The notes beneath the pieces are model-generated. The model worked only from the letters and a program-made list of their open reading frames with translations, was not told where the DNA came from and did not search any database. Of a DNA stretch of 64,000 nucleotides, positions 50,964 through 61,077 are shown piece after piece (position 1 is the first letter of the stretch; every line of letters starts with the position of its first letter). Location of the stretch: positions 3,782,001 through 3,846,000 of the forward strand of contig OZ176051.1 in the NCBI GenBank assembly GCA_964247055.1. The letters are read 5' to 3'. The stretch is from Paragordius varius (lineage: Eukaryota; Nematomorpha). Both the position numbers and the translations under genes were made by a program.

Positions 50964-52531
50964 TGTTAAAAGTCACATCAACTTACAACCCAGCTCCACA
51001 CAAGTTCAGAAATTACCATGACTCGCGTTTAAAAATTTTAGCAACCTGGTTCCCACCGTCCATAAATAAAACATGTTTGTGTTTCACTTTTTCGGCTTGG
51101 ATTGAAGGCCAAATATTTTATAAAAAACAAATTTAACTAAATTTCACATGAGCCATAATAATCGATTTTTCTACATTTTTATATTTAAATGATTATTTAA
51201 ATAACAAACTTAAAGAGATCCTTATCAACATTTGAATATTAACTATCACTTCTCCCTAAACACAATATTTGAGCTTATAAATTTAGTTAATGTATTTATC
51301 GATTGCATAAAGATAATATTTACCCAATATACCATTTTTCAGTCAAAAGCAACATTTTTTTAAACCTCAAGGACAAGTTTTTGAAGCAAGCGCAGCATTT
51401 TTTTAAACAAAGACAACGGAAAAAATGTTGCTTTTGACCGAAAAATGTTATACATGTTTCAAAAACGTCTACCATTATTTCTATTCTTATAAGTTTTTGA
51501 TGGACGATTTTAATGTGTATGCTTCATGACTGATATTATTTTTACAAAGGGCATTAGTTTGTATTTGGAAATGAGGATGAAAGCCTTTGAATTAAATTGA
51601 TACGATAGAAGTTTTTTGCATGGAATAAACAGTAAAATACACTTATTAAAGGTTAAAAAATTATATTCTTCTATGGATATCATACCGTTTTCAAATATTA
51701 ATCAAATATAGGATATTTGGTTTTTTATCGCATAATCGCATTTATCGGGTTCAAATACGTAAAGTACGATTTTTTAACCTTAATTTTAAATGTTTGTTCA
51801 AGGAACGCGTGTATGTAATGATAATAGGTTTCAATACTAAAAAAAAGTATTTCAATTTTTTGTTAGCCATAACATAAAAATCGCATTTTCTCGCACATAA
51901 GTTCGAATAATAACGATAATAGAGGAACACGTATCAGATTGTTATTGACATCCAATGGGAACAGGAAGCACATTATATAATAATACTATATATGCAATTG
52001 AATTAATTTTTGGAGAATCTCTTACATAGCGACTAAATCCATTAAAAGCAAATTTTATTAGAAAAACTATTTATACGGCGCTTAATTCAAATATCTTATC
52101 TATCATAGGTATAAAGGATTTATTTACATACAATTAGGACATATATATGATATCACCTTTCTCAGAATCAATCTAAGATCATAACATGCATGTACCGGAG
52201 TACACAATTCATATATAAAAAATAACATAGAAATAAAATTATATTATAAAAAATCATCTATTATTATATTGAGGATAGGAATATAGGTCTGATTACTAAC
52301 ATCCTTAAACTTTATCTGAAACATCCATCACTTTAATATTATTATTGCGATTTTTTATGAGTTTGGGATATTTAGATTAGATTATTTCTTTTAAAATCAA
52401 AAAGAACAAAGTTGTATGTGTGTGTGAAAGTGAATTGATAATTGAACAATTAATCGGGTAGTAGTAGTAGTAAATCCAAAAAGGTGTCGTTTGATGCAAT
52501 GTAATAGTTTTTTCATATAACCAACAACACA
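50964..52531. other. Gene-free stretch
   Basis: No exon recognised apart from a 121-bp foldback element at 51330-51450, described separately. Confidence 0.5.
51330..51450. mobile_element. Miniature foldback, relative of 38699-40403
   Basis: A 121-bp element with inverted ends TACCATTTTTCAGTCAAAAG and CTTTTGACCGAAAAATGTTA and TA on both flanks (51328-51329, 51451-51452). The outer ends agree with those of the 1705-bp foldback element (TACCATTTCCCAGTC). It may be the smallest form of the same family. It lacks the 21-bp array. Confidence 0.7.
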
Positions 52532-52934
52532 TTAATATCGACCACCACCATATCCTCCACCGTCATACTTGTTAGGAGGGGGAGGCCCCCTTCTTCCAGG
52601 AGGTCCGCCCGGGGGTCCTCTATTGTATGAAGAATTACCTCCTCCTCCTCCCCCATAAGAGTTTGGGGGCCAAGGGCGACCTCCACCCCCACTTCCCCCA
52701 TTACCGTGTCGAGGGGGATAGGGTTCACTGCGGCGAGATGAGGGTGGAAGAGGTGGACCATCACGACCACCACCCCCACCACCTCCAGAAGGGAAAGCTG
52801 GGAAACTGTTTTGATGTCGACCCATTCCTCCTCCTCCCCGACTATCTCGTCCGCCGCCGCCGCGTCGAAAACCGCCACCTCCGCCTCTACCACCACCACC
52901 ACGCCCTCCTCGGCCTCCGCCACCACGGCCACCT
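52532..52934 (-). CDS. Terminal exon of an RGG/glycine-rich protein
   Basis: The exon starts after an acceptor (AATGTTTAG) at 52934 and reads RGGRGGGGRGGRGGGGRG, then FRRGGGGRDSRGGGG, a Pro/Arg-rich part (RDGPPLPPSSRRSEPYPP) and a GGYGGGRY end before the stop at 52532. RGG repeats like these are RNA-binding and arginine-methylation sites in hnRNP-, fibrillarin- and GAR1-type proteins; I cannot assign the family. GC content is far above the surroundings because of glycine, arginine and proline codons. This frame fits the codon third-position variation; the Val/Glu-rich frame on the same strand is a shadow. The exon needs two bases from a preceding exon. The SNRNP27-like gene 4.6 kb upstream on the same strand ends in phase 0, so a direct join is excluded. 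Confidence 0.6.
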
Positions 52935-54843
52935 CTAAACATTAAAATAAAAAAGGGAATGTATATGACAAAAAAATTTTGTTATCATAATTTATAATAA
53001 TTATATTTTTTCAAATTTTGTTTTAATTATATCTTATTATTTTCTTTTGTTTTGGTTAATCCATTGAAAAAGATATTCCCATGTATCAAAAATTTTGGAT
53101 ATAGTTTAATTTAAAAAAAAATTTACGATAATTCAAATTATTATTTTAACATAAAATATTCGTTCTCATTGACAATATTAAAAAAAGAATGTCGATTGAT
53201 AACATAACAATTCGCAAATTAAAAACTTTCTAAAAAGATAACTAGATTCAAAATTTATATTTGGGTGGTTAAACTTATTAACATAAATTTGGAATTAAAT
53301 GGGAGCGGAAAATTTATGTATGAAATAATATACACAATTTCATAATCTTGTGTTTCAATAAAATTTGACATTTATATAGTAAAACGTCTATAATGCAAAA
53401 ATAAGATTCTTAATATAAAATCAAAATTACAGTAAAACCCTTTTCTGCGCCTTTGAAAATTGGTCCTTCTCTTAATTTTATGTAAGTTAAATAATATAAA
53501 CTTTTTAAAATCACTATAGAATGATTAGTGTCTATTGTTTTATTCGTCTGCCAAAACAATTATTTAGCCTATTACCACATTTCTATAATTTTTTCACCAA
53601 AAGTATATCATATAAATAAATGATTATAATATGTATAAAAATTTTAGAAAACATAAAACAAATTTTTTATAAATATAAAATGGACTCAAATTAAGTGAAC
53701 TTTACATCAAAATAATACATGACCGTTTAATAATATAAATAAATATTATCTGTTTACAATAATATATTAAATTTTTTGTATATGTTAATAATCTTTAAAA
53801 TGTATTAATTAATAGTTAAATTATTTACGAGTTTACCGTGCAATTTATAAAAAAACTTTACAATAATTTTTTAGCATAATTTTTGCATTTTTGTGCAAAC
53901 TTAAAACAGTTAAACTCAATGAAAAAATATAGTCTTCATGATGCGTCATGTAAACATCACAAAATATAAGTTTTCAGCAGAAACTTGAATTTTGTAAACT
54001 CTGACACTATGTTTAAATAATTATCCAGTTTAATACCTGAAATAACATAAATTATAAGATTATTATGTAAATATTTTATAGCTCCATCTAAGGTAACGAA
54101 CGTGTTAATTTTATGTTTTTTATATAAAAGGTTCTGGGCAAAAGGGTTATTTATAAAAACGGTATATTGGACAATTTTTGACATTTTAAAAACACATAAA
54201 AAAATTATCTTTTTTAATACGCTTGTATAAAATTTAATTTTTATTTACTCGCTTAATATGAATGTTGTATTATTAATTTATGCTTTGATCAAAAATAATT
54301 TGCAAAATTTTAGCCATTTTGTTACATATATAAACTTTTATAATGGTAAAAAATAAGTTTAAATTCAGTTTTGTGTGTCTATTTTCCCGATTTTTTCATA
54401 TTTTAAATAGTGAGTCTTCTTATCCAAATATAAATATAGAAAAATTACATTTTCCCAAATTTAATAAAATATGAAATATACAAACATACATGTATATATA
54501 CTCTATAGCCAGTAGGAATAATGATTTATAAAATATATATTCAGGATAAACCCAAAGTCAAGACAGGTAGTCTGCATAAAAAAATGCCATTTCAAAATGT
54601 GAATAGTTTCGTTAAAAATTCCGTCGTTTCTTTATATAAAGATGCATTTTAAATATTTTTACATGCATATATTTTATCTTTTTTCAAATTCTAAAGTATA
54701 CCATTTACAATTCATATTCACCCTTGACAATTAAAACTCACCCTAAAAAATATCAAGTGTTTTCGGGCTAATATAACTCATCATTAATATGAAATATTTC
54801 TTCATGGCATAGTTTATTATTATGGTAAACAACGGATTGGTTA
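52935..54843. other. Gene-free stretch
   Basis: AT-rich. The upstream exon of the RGG protein should lie here or beyond, but was not identified. One open stretch on the minus strand (53957-54184) has no recognisable motif. Confidence 0.4.
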
Positions 54844-55295
54844 TATATAATGGCAAATAAAGCACGTATTTGATTAGGATAGGATGTTTGACACGCCTCA
54901 TGGATACATAGCTCCCAATGTTGATCATTGTCCAACAAATTGAGCGCCTGGCATGCACCGCGAAACGTAGAATGTAAAACACCGTTTACGGTTTTTAAAT
55001 AATCAAATGAAGTCGGTCCTCTCACATTTATCAATAATAGACGAAGAAAAAAACATTCGTCCTGGTTGGGATGAACCGTATATAATCTACCCAATGCCGC
55101 ACCTTTATATATACCAGAATAGGAACTAAGAGGAATCCCCCGCTTGCGCCGTTCAAATTCTCTTTTAGTGTTCCATATGTAATAGGAAGGTATTTCAGAA
55201 TAAAGTAATGCTTTAGCAAAGTCATCCTTTTGGCATAACGTAAAGAAAGCAATTAAAGTAGTATCTGGTGGCTTTCTAGCTACCTCTATGGCATT
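54844..55295 (-). repeat. Left arm of inverted duplication in Helitron
   Basis: A near-perfect inverted copy of 55918-56369. Encoded residues differ at only a few places (KALLYS for KTLLYS, GRLY for GILY, DEC for DES). The spacer between the arms is 622 bp. Confidence 0.93.
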
Positions 55296-56771
55296 AAAAA
55301 TAAAGTCAGGTGAAATAGATTCTGTTATATCCGCTGAAATACCAGATCCTATGACTGATAAAGAATTAAACGAGGCTGTTATGAAATATATGATACATGG
55401 ACCCTTTAACGAATTAAACCCAAGGTGTCCATGTATGAAAGATGGAAGATGGTCCAAGCGATGTCCCAGGTCTTTATTAAGAAATACGATTACAGATAAT
55501 AATGGATATCCTTTATACAGAAGAAAAGCTCCAGAGGATGGTGGGAAAACAGCTTTAATGCATCTTAGGAATGGTGACGTAGAAATAGATAATCGATGGG
55601 TGATTCCCTACTCCCCCTTATTGTTAAAAACCTTTAAAGCTCACATAAACGTAGAATATTGCAATTCTGTAAAATCGATCAAATACATTTGCAAGTATAT
55701 AAATAAAGGCAGTGATATGGCTGTTTTTCGCGTCCAACCTGATATTGCAAGTGAAAATATTAAAGATGAAATATCCCAGTATCAGTCAGGAAGATATATA
55801 AGTAGCAGTGAGGCTGTTTGGCGAATATTTTCCTTTCCCATACATGAACGTAGCCCTACAGTTGTTCATTTATCAATACATTTAGAAAATGGGCAACGTG
55901 TCTATTTTACACCTTCTAATGCCATAGAGGTAGCTAGAAAGCCACCAGATACTACTTTAATTGCTTTCTTTAAGTTATGCCAAAAGGATGACTTTGCGAA
56001 AACATTACTTTATTCTGAAATACCTTCCTATTACATATGGAACACTAAAAGAGAATTTGAACGGCGCAAGCGGGGGATTCCTCTTAGTTCCTATTCTGGT
56101 ATATATAAAGGTGCGGCATTGGGTATATTATATACGGTTCATCCCAACCAGGACGAAAGTTTTTTTCTTCGTCTATTATTGATAAATGTGAGAGGACCGA
56201 CTTCATTTGATTATTTAAAAACCGTAAACGGTGTTTTACATTCTACGTTTCGCGGTGCATGCCAGGCGCTCAATTTGTTGGACAATGATCAACATTGGGA
56301 GCTATGTATCCATGAGGCGTGTCAAACATCCTATCCTAATCAAATACGTACTTTGTTTGCCATTATATTAACGTTTTGTTCACCCTCATCACCGGCAGAG
56401 CTATGGAACAAATATAAAAAACAGATGTCTGAGGATCTCTTGCTGCAATCCGGTTTGGTTCAGATATCAATAATAATCCAAATAACGATGAAACAAAAAT
56501 ATTTAATGACGCTTTGGTAAAAATTGAAGACATTTGTCTAGAGATATCAAACAGACCTCTTAAACTCTTAGGAATGCCATCTCCAAATCGAATGCTGTCG
56601 TTTCCATATAATATAGAAATTCGTCGTGAACAAGGTTATAATGAATTGGAGTTGATATCCTATCCAAATTCTAATTTATGCAAACTAACGCCAGAACAAA
56701 GGATAATATACGATAAAATAATGAGAGATATTTCTAATGATGTTGTCAGTATTAAAATTTCATTTTTTTAA
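55288..56771 (+). pseudogene. Helitron Rep/helicase, internal part
   Basis: An open frame at 55288-56520 carries the blocks that follow the HUH nuclease motif in Helitron Rep proteins: IDSVISAEIPDP, ELNEAVMKYMIHGPF, NRWVIPYSPLLLKTFKAHIN, YICKYINKGSDM (the tyrosine motif), YQSGRYISSSEAVWRIFSFP, LRLLLINVRGPTSFDYLKTV and GVLHSTFRGACQALNLLDND. A frameshift near 56440-56460 leads into 56514-56771 (LTPEQRIIYDKIMRDI), the start of the PIF1-like helicase. It stops before the Walker A motif. The HUH motif is missing because the inverted duplication begins where it should be. The gene is dead, although its longest frame is intact over 410 residues, which suggests a fairly young insertion. Confidence 0.92.
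55918..56369 (+). repeat. Right arm of inverted duplication in Helitron
   Basis: The in-frame original within the Rep gene; see 54844-55295 for the inverted copy. Both arms are 452 bp. Confidence 0.93.
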
Positions 56772-57512
56772 AAATATAAGTAATTTTTAATTTTAATAAA
56801 CACATAATTTATTTTAGAGTGAATTTGAAGTGTAAATGGTATATATATGTTTTTACTAACTTTTCAAACGCATATTTTTTATTGCAGGTCTCAAGTCGAA
56901 AACCTAAAAATCTCCTAAGGGCTTCTATTTTTGGTGATTTTTCCGTTAATATAACAAAGATATATATATATATATATATATATATAGTAATAATATATAA
57001 TCCTAAAAGACAACAAAGTGCTACTGATACATCCCGGTGATGTTGATTACCTTTGGAGAACTAACAGCTAAGGTAAAATCATATAATTAAAAAGATCTTT
57101 CAGACATTATTTAATAAATACTTAAATTTTAGAGCAAAAGAGCCTTATTATTTGTATAAAATTATGTTTACCATAAAATTGGTTAATCATAGCTATTATA
57201 TATTATATTATAAAGTATTTAACAAAATTGAGAAGAGATGAAAGTAATAAATAAATTTGGTGGCAAAATGGACACGTATATAAAAAGTATTTTGTTAGTT
57301 ATGTTCATACAAAAGTATTTAATAATTAAATCCGATGAATCCCTAATTTAATTTTTGAAATTATATTTATACCTAAAACCGCCCCTCTCCCTTGGTACCA
57401 CTTTTGATTGGTCAATATTTGCAAAACTAGCTGAACCAATACCAAATGGATGATTGTTCTAATATAATATTATTTTAATATTTTATAAAAAAGAAATAAA
57501 TAATGCTCATAC
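56772..57512. other. Gene-free stretch, probably intron
   Basis: Lies downstream of the third coding exon of the SNRNP27-like gene (minus strand), so it is probably intron. It holds an AT dinucleotide run near 56960-56990. No exon was recognised. Confidence 0.45.
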
Positions 57513-57815
57513 CTTTGTGGTATTAAATTCAGAAAAACCCATAGATTCCATCATAGCTGGATCTTCCTCGGGTATTAATTCAATGTGATCACCTATTCTT
57601 TCTAAAATAAATTTTAAAAATAAATAACCTTTCGGTGGTGGCGTGGTTTCTCTAGAATCAGGAGTGCCAGATCGGCTACGCTTTCTGTAATTATCTTCAT
57701 TATCGGAATGTTCCCTTTAATAAAATACAATTATTTACCTGTTATTTGTTTCTTCTTCTATAATTGTTTCTTGCGTGATCTGAACCTCGTTTATTTCCAC
57801 TTCCACCGCGCTCAT
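57513..57815 (-). CDS. SNRNP27-like protein, 5' coding exons
   Basis: Coding exons in gene order: 57815-57739, 57714-57629 and 57601-57513, joined in phase. They give 84 residues: MSAVEVEINEVQITQE, an acidic stretch, YRKRSRSGTPDSRETTPPP, then IELIPEEDPAMMESMGFSEF and NTTK before a GTATGAG donor. The MM..MGF..F.TTK pattern is the core of the U4/U6.U5 tri-snRNP 27-kDa protein family, which also has an Arg/Ser-rich N-terminal part. The expected end of the family (a GFNRPL-type block) was not found downstream. The first intron (57715-57738) is only 24 nt and must be removed, because reading through gives a stop. The second (57602-57628) is 27 nt, T-rich, in frame and free of stops. The family call rests on one short motif and could be wrong; that this is a real expressed gene is more certain. 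Confidence 0.55.
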
Positions 57816-57823
57816 ATTGAAAA

Positions 57824-58034
57824 GCTAAATGTATGATTGCGTAAATTCAATCAGGTGTTGTAAAAAATTTACCTTTACACAAAGATATAACCCGACCCCC
57901 GACGCAACTAGACGGCTGTCACTGAACCACCATTGACTGATGTTTGGAAGGGCAGCAAGGGGCGTCTTTTGTGGACAGTGGCGACGTGGGTCTGCTACAC
58001 CCTTTTCTTGATACACCTTGATACTTTTTATCAT
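57824..58034 (-). other. 5' UTR exon and 48-nt intron of the SNRNP27-like gene
   Basis: A stretch of clearly higher GC than its surroundings (about 57885-58030) ends at a good donor (AAAG before GTAAAT, 57872). An acceptor at 57825 follows 48 nt later and leads in 9 nt to the start ATG at 57815. This is best read as a 5' UTR exon. The transcription start is not defined. Confidence 0.5.
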
Positions 58035-58386
58035 AATATATTAAAAGTTACTGTTTCGATACTAACCAAACAATCATTTCAAAAAAATATTTTTTTACGT
58101 AGTCATATTTGACTTGACCACCTATGTTTCTATACAAAGATTGTGCAACACCATTTAAATTTCATCTCTTAAAATATTGGTTGCGAATTTTAATCTTACA
58201 TAATAAGCAACAATATATAGTAAACAAAATCTATATTATTGAGCATCAATTATAGACATTTTTTTATTCCAATAATTGGTTATTAAAAATATATTTATCA
58301 ATTCAACATTAAAAACGCGTTCTTTGGCCTTTTGGCGTATTTAAAACATAATTACGAATACGTTATAAATATAAAAAGATTATCAA
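58035..58386. other. Gene-free stretch
   Basis: Presumed upstream region of the SNRNP27-like gene. No recognisable element before the TTAA transposon at 58387. Confidence 0.4.
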
Positions 58387-58957
58387 CACTTCGATTCAAA
58401 TTGGGGTATCTAAATACCCCAGACTAAATTTAAATTAAAATTTTTAAAAAACTATTGAAGGAAACGGTCCCAATTTAAATATATGCCTCTATCCTGATAA
58501 ATATTATATAAATATGCCAAAGTATCTTGAAATTTTGTTTTGAAAAAAAAAGTTCCATCTCAAACTACTTCGACGCCATTTTTTTCGCAAAAATTTTACA
58601 AAATACCGTCTCCATTTAATTTTAAGGGTAAAACTAAAGCTTATTTTTTATATAAATTACATCTAACATTAAAAGATATAGAAAAAGCGGTTTATTTTAT
58701 ATTATTTTTTAATTTTACAATTTGAAACATGTCACGTTGACTAAATTTTTACCTTTCAGTTTTAGCTCAAAATAAGTAATATCAAGTATTTTAGAAAAAT
58801 TTATATTTCGGTTTATTAATGTTATATAAGTGCAAAATTTTGCCATGGTTTCGATTCTTTCCATACTTTTTAAAGTATTTGATTTTAAACAGGCCTGGGG
58901 TATCCAACTACCCCAATTTGAATCGAAGGACTAAAATAAGTGTGTTGTATCCAAGTG
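58387..58957 (+). mobile_element. TTAA-flanked miniature element, copy D
   Basis: A 571-bp member of the family at 7323, 8771 and 29068, in the same orientation as 7323. Left flank TCAA (58383-58386), right flank TTAA (58958-58961). The left end reads CACTTCGATTCAAATTGGGG and the right end GTTGTATCCAAGTG. Confidence 0.8.
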
Positions 58958-59224
58958 TTAATGGGTTTTAATTAATATCTTGCCGCAACTTGGGGGCATA
59001 AATTTTCCTGATAAAAACTTATAATCTGATTGATAAATTTATCAAATTTCTCATGGTCTTTTTTAATTTTTAGGCTAAAGATTGGTATAAAAATATGGAA
59101 ATTTATTTAAAAACGTGTCATAAAAAAATAAAACTTGCGAACGGTTTCGGACACTATAACGTATGTCTGTCCTCAACGTTAAAAATATATAAATCAGTAT
59201 GGATAAAATGGTTGTTCTTTATAG

Positions 59225-59710
59225 GCAATTTTAAATATTTTTTTGACTTTATTTACTCTTTACCTTTTTACTTTTTTGTCTTAGTTTACATAATGGGGTA
59301 TTTTATGTAAGAGGCTGTTTTGCAAACTACAGGACAAAAGTTATTCAAGTTATAATTTAATTTACAAACAATTTTAAAAAATCTTATTTATACACTTTTG
59401 TGACATCTAGACTCTCGAGTCTAAAATTGGGAACAGCTCCAAAAACACGGTTGAAATTAACAGCTGATATTAAAATCAAACATTTTCCAACCATAATATA
59501 CATTTAGGCCTGTATAGCGATTTACAATAATTCATATAAAATGGCGGTAAAAAAGCTTGAGATGGGATTTTTTTTACATTAAAAATTTTTTTTAAAATGT
59601 TATTAAAAAGCTAAATAAGGCATATTTTTAATTCGGCTAAATACCTTCTTTTTAAGATAATGAAATTTCAAATCCCTCTGGGATATAAAACTATACAAGG
59701 TAATGGAAAG
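59225..59710 (+). repeat. Dispersed repeat R1
   Basis: Same orientation as the copies in tandem units 1 and 2. Shared blocks: CCTTTTTACTTTTTTGTCTT, AAATTGGGAACAGCTCC, AAATGGCGGTAAAAAAG and CTCTGGGATATAAAA. Confidence 0.65.
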
Positions 59711-59739
59711 GCATATTAATGATTTCCAATTTCATTTTA

Positions 59740-60600
59740 CATAGGCTCCGAGAGGTCCCAATTTTTTTCGCTTCTAAAATGGGCTACTTCTCTTAAATTA
59801 AAAGCAAAAATGCCGATACGCGATAAAATTTAAATAAAATCTGATATAAATAAAAATATTTTTTAATAAAAGTATACAGTGATATATTTTTAGAAAAATT
59901 TTGAAGCCTTCTTCATACCATTTTGAGGCAGGATAGCGGTACGGAAACGCTTAAACACTTTTTCTATATAATTCGACGATGAATACGGTAAAATATTGTA
60001 AAAGAAACCATTCATATATAAAATAAACCTGAGATGAACGAACATTTTAATCAAAATTTTGAGTTGATAGAAATGTTTAGCATCGAATTATAAAGATAAA
60101 GCGTTTTTATAATATCTTTAAGTGTTTTTATACCTTTTCCATCATGCCTCAAAATAGTAGGAAATAGTTCAATAAAATTTTGCTAAATTCAATTTTTGAA
60201 AAAATATGCATTTTTGAAAAATATTTTAGTTGATCTCAAATTTTGCATATATTTAATTTTTGATTGCGCAATCTCGGCATTTTTGCGTTTATTTTAGAGA
60301 ACTAGACCATATCTAAAAATTAAAATTTTATAAAAATATTGTTTTGCTTTTTATATGCAGTTTATAAAAATTAGTGATATTTTTTGAAATGAAGCATTCA
60401 ATTTACACCAAAAATAATTTACGTAAAAAATGTGTGGAAACTTTGACCTTTTTTGATATGGAACACTTACCCCAAAAGTGCAACTAACTTTATTAAATCA
60501 TTCGTAAGGGCCAAAACCAAAAGCATCATGATGATCCTAACATTTTCCTATCAGAATCTATATATCACATCAGGATATTTTTTAAACCACCCGATTTACT
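59740..60600 (+). repeat. Dispersed repeat R2, longest copy
   Basis: 60050-60600 matches 45450-45925. The part at 59765-59835 (AAAAATGCCGATACGCGA) is an inverted copy of 60240-60310 (TCTCGGCATTTTTGCG), so the full element may itself be partly palindromic. Confidence 0.55.
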
Positions 60601-61077
60601 GTGTATACAGATTAAATGAGTAGAGCCTCAAACATTTTTTATGTGTAATGAAACGTTAATATAGCAAAAATGTTGTAAAAAAACAAATAGCCTGATTAAT
60701 TTATGTTTTGCAACTTTATGGTAATGCAATCCAAATATTAATATACTTACTGTTTAATATCCGATTAGTATTATTTTTTAACCAAAGCCTATCCTTTTTA
60801 ATTACAATAAAAATTTTATAAATATATTATTTATTGTTTTCATGATTAGACGGATTTATATAGACTGTACAATGGATTAGATAATACGATTACATTACGT
60901 CGAATATGATATGAATTAAAACTAATATTCACGATTAAAATCAACAAATATAAATATGTCATTAATTTTTCTTAAAAAAAGAAATTTGGATAAAAGTTAT
61001 TATTATTTAAAATAGAATGAATCTATTGTCTATCCACATATAAAAATAAAAAAATCCGTTATATCCAAAGGCTCTCC
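60601..61077. other. Gene-free stretch, 3' flank of the receptor gene
   Basis: Presumed 3' UTR and flank of the insulin receptor gene (minus strand). No other feature was seen. Confidence 0.45.

Larger units (their letters stand above)
54844..56771 (+). mobile_element. Autonomous Helitron fragment with inverted duplication
   Basis: Contains the middle of a Helitron Rep/helicase gene on the plus strand. A 452-bp part of it (55918-56369) is present again, inverted, at 54844-55295 at the left edge. Neither Helitron terminus is visible, so the limits are those of recognisable sequence. The HUH nuclease part and most of the helicase are absent. Confidence 0.85.

Noticed and set aside
52513-52932. 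139-codon Val/Glu-rich frame overlapping the RGG exon
   Set aside because: Shadow frame of a GC-rich repeat-coding exon; the RGG frame explains the codon pattern and the splice acceptor.
53957-54184. 75-codon open frame on the minus strand (MSKIVQYTVFINNPF)
   Set aside because: No known motif, no clear splice sites, and a composition expected from AT-rich DNA. It could be an exon but cannot be supported.
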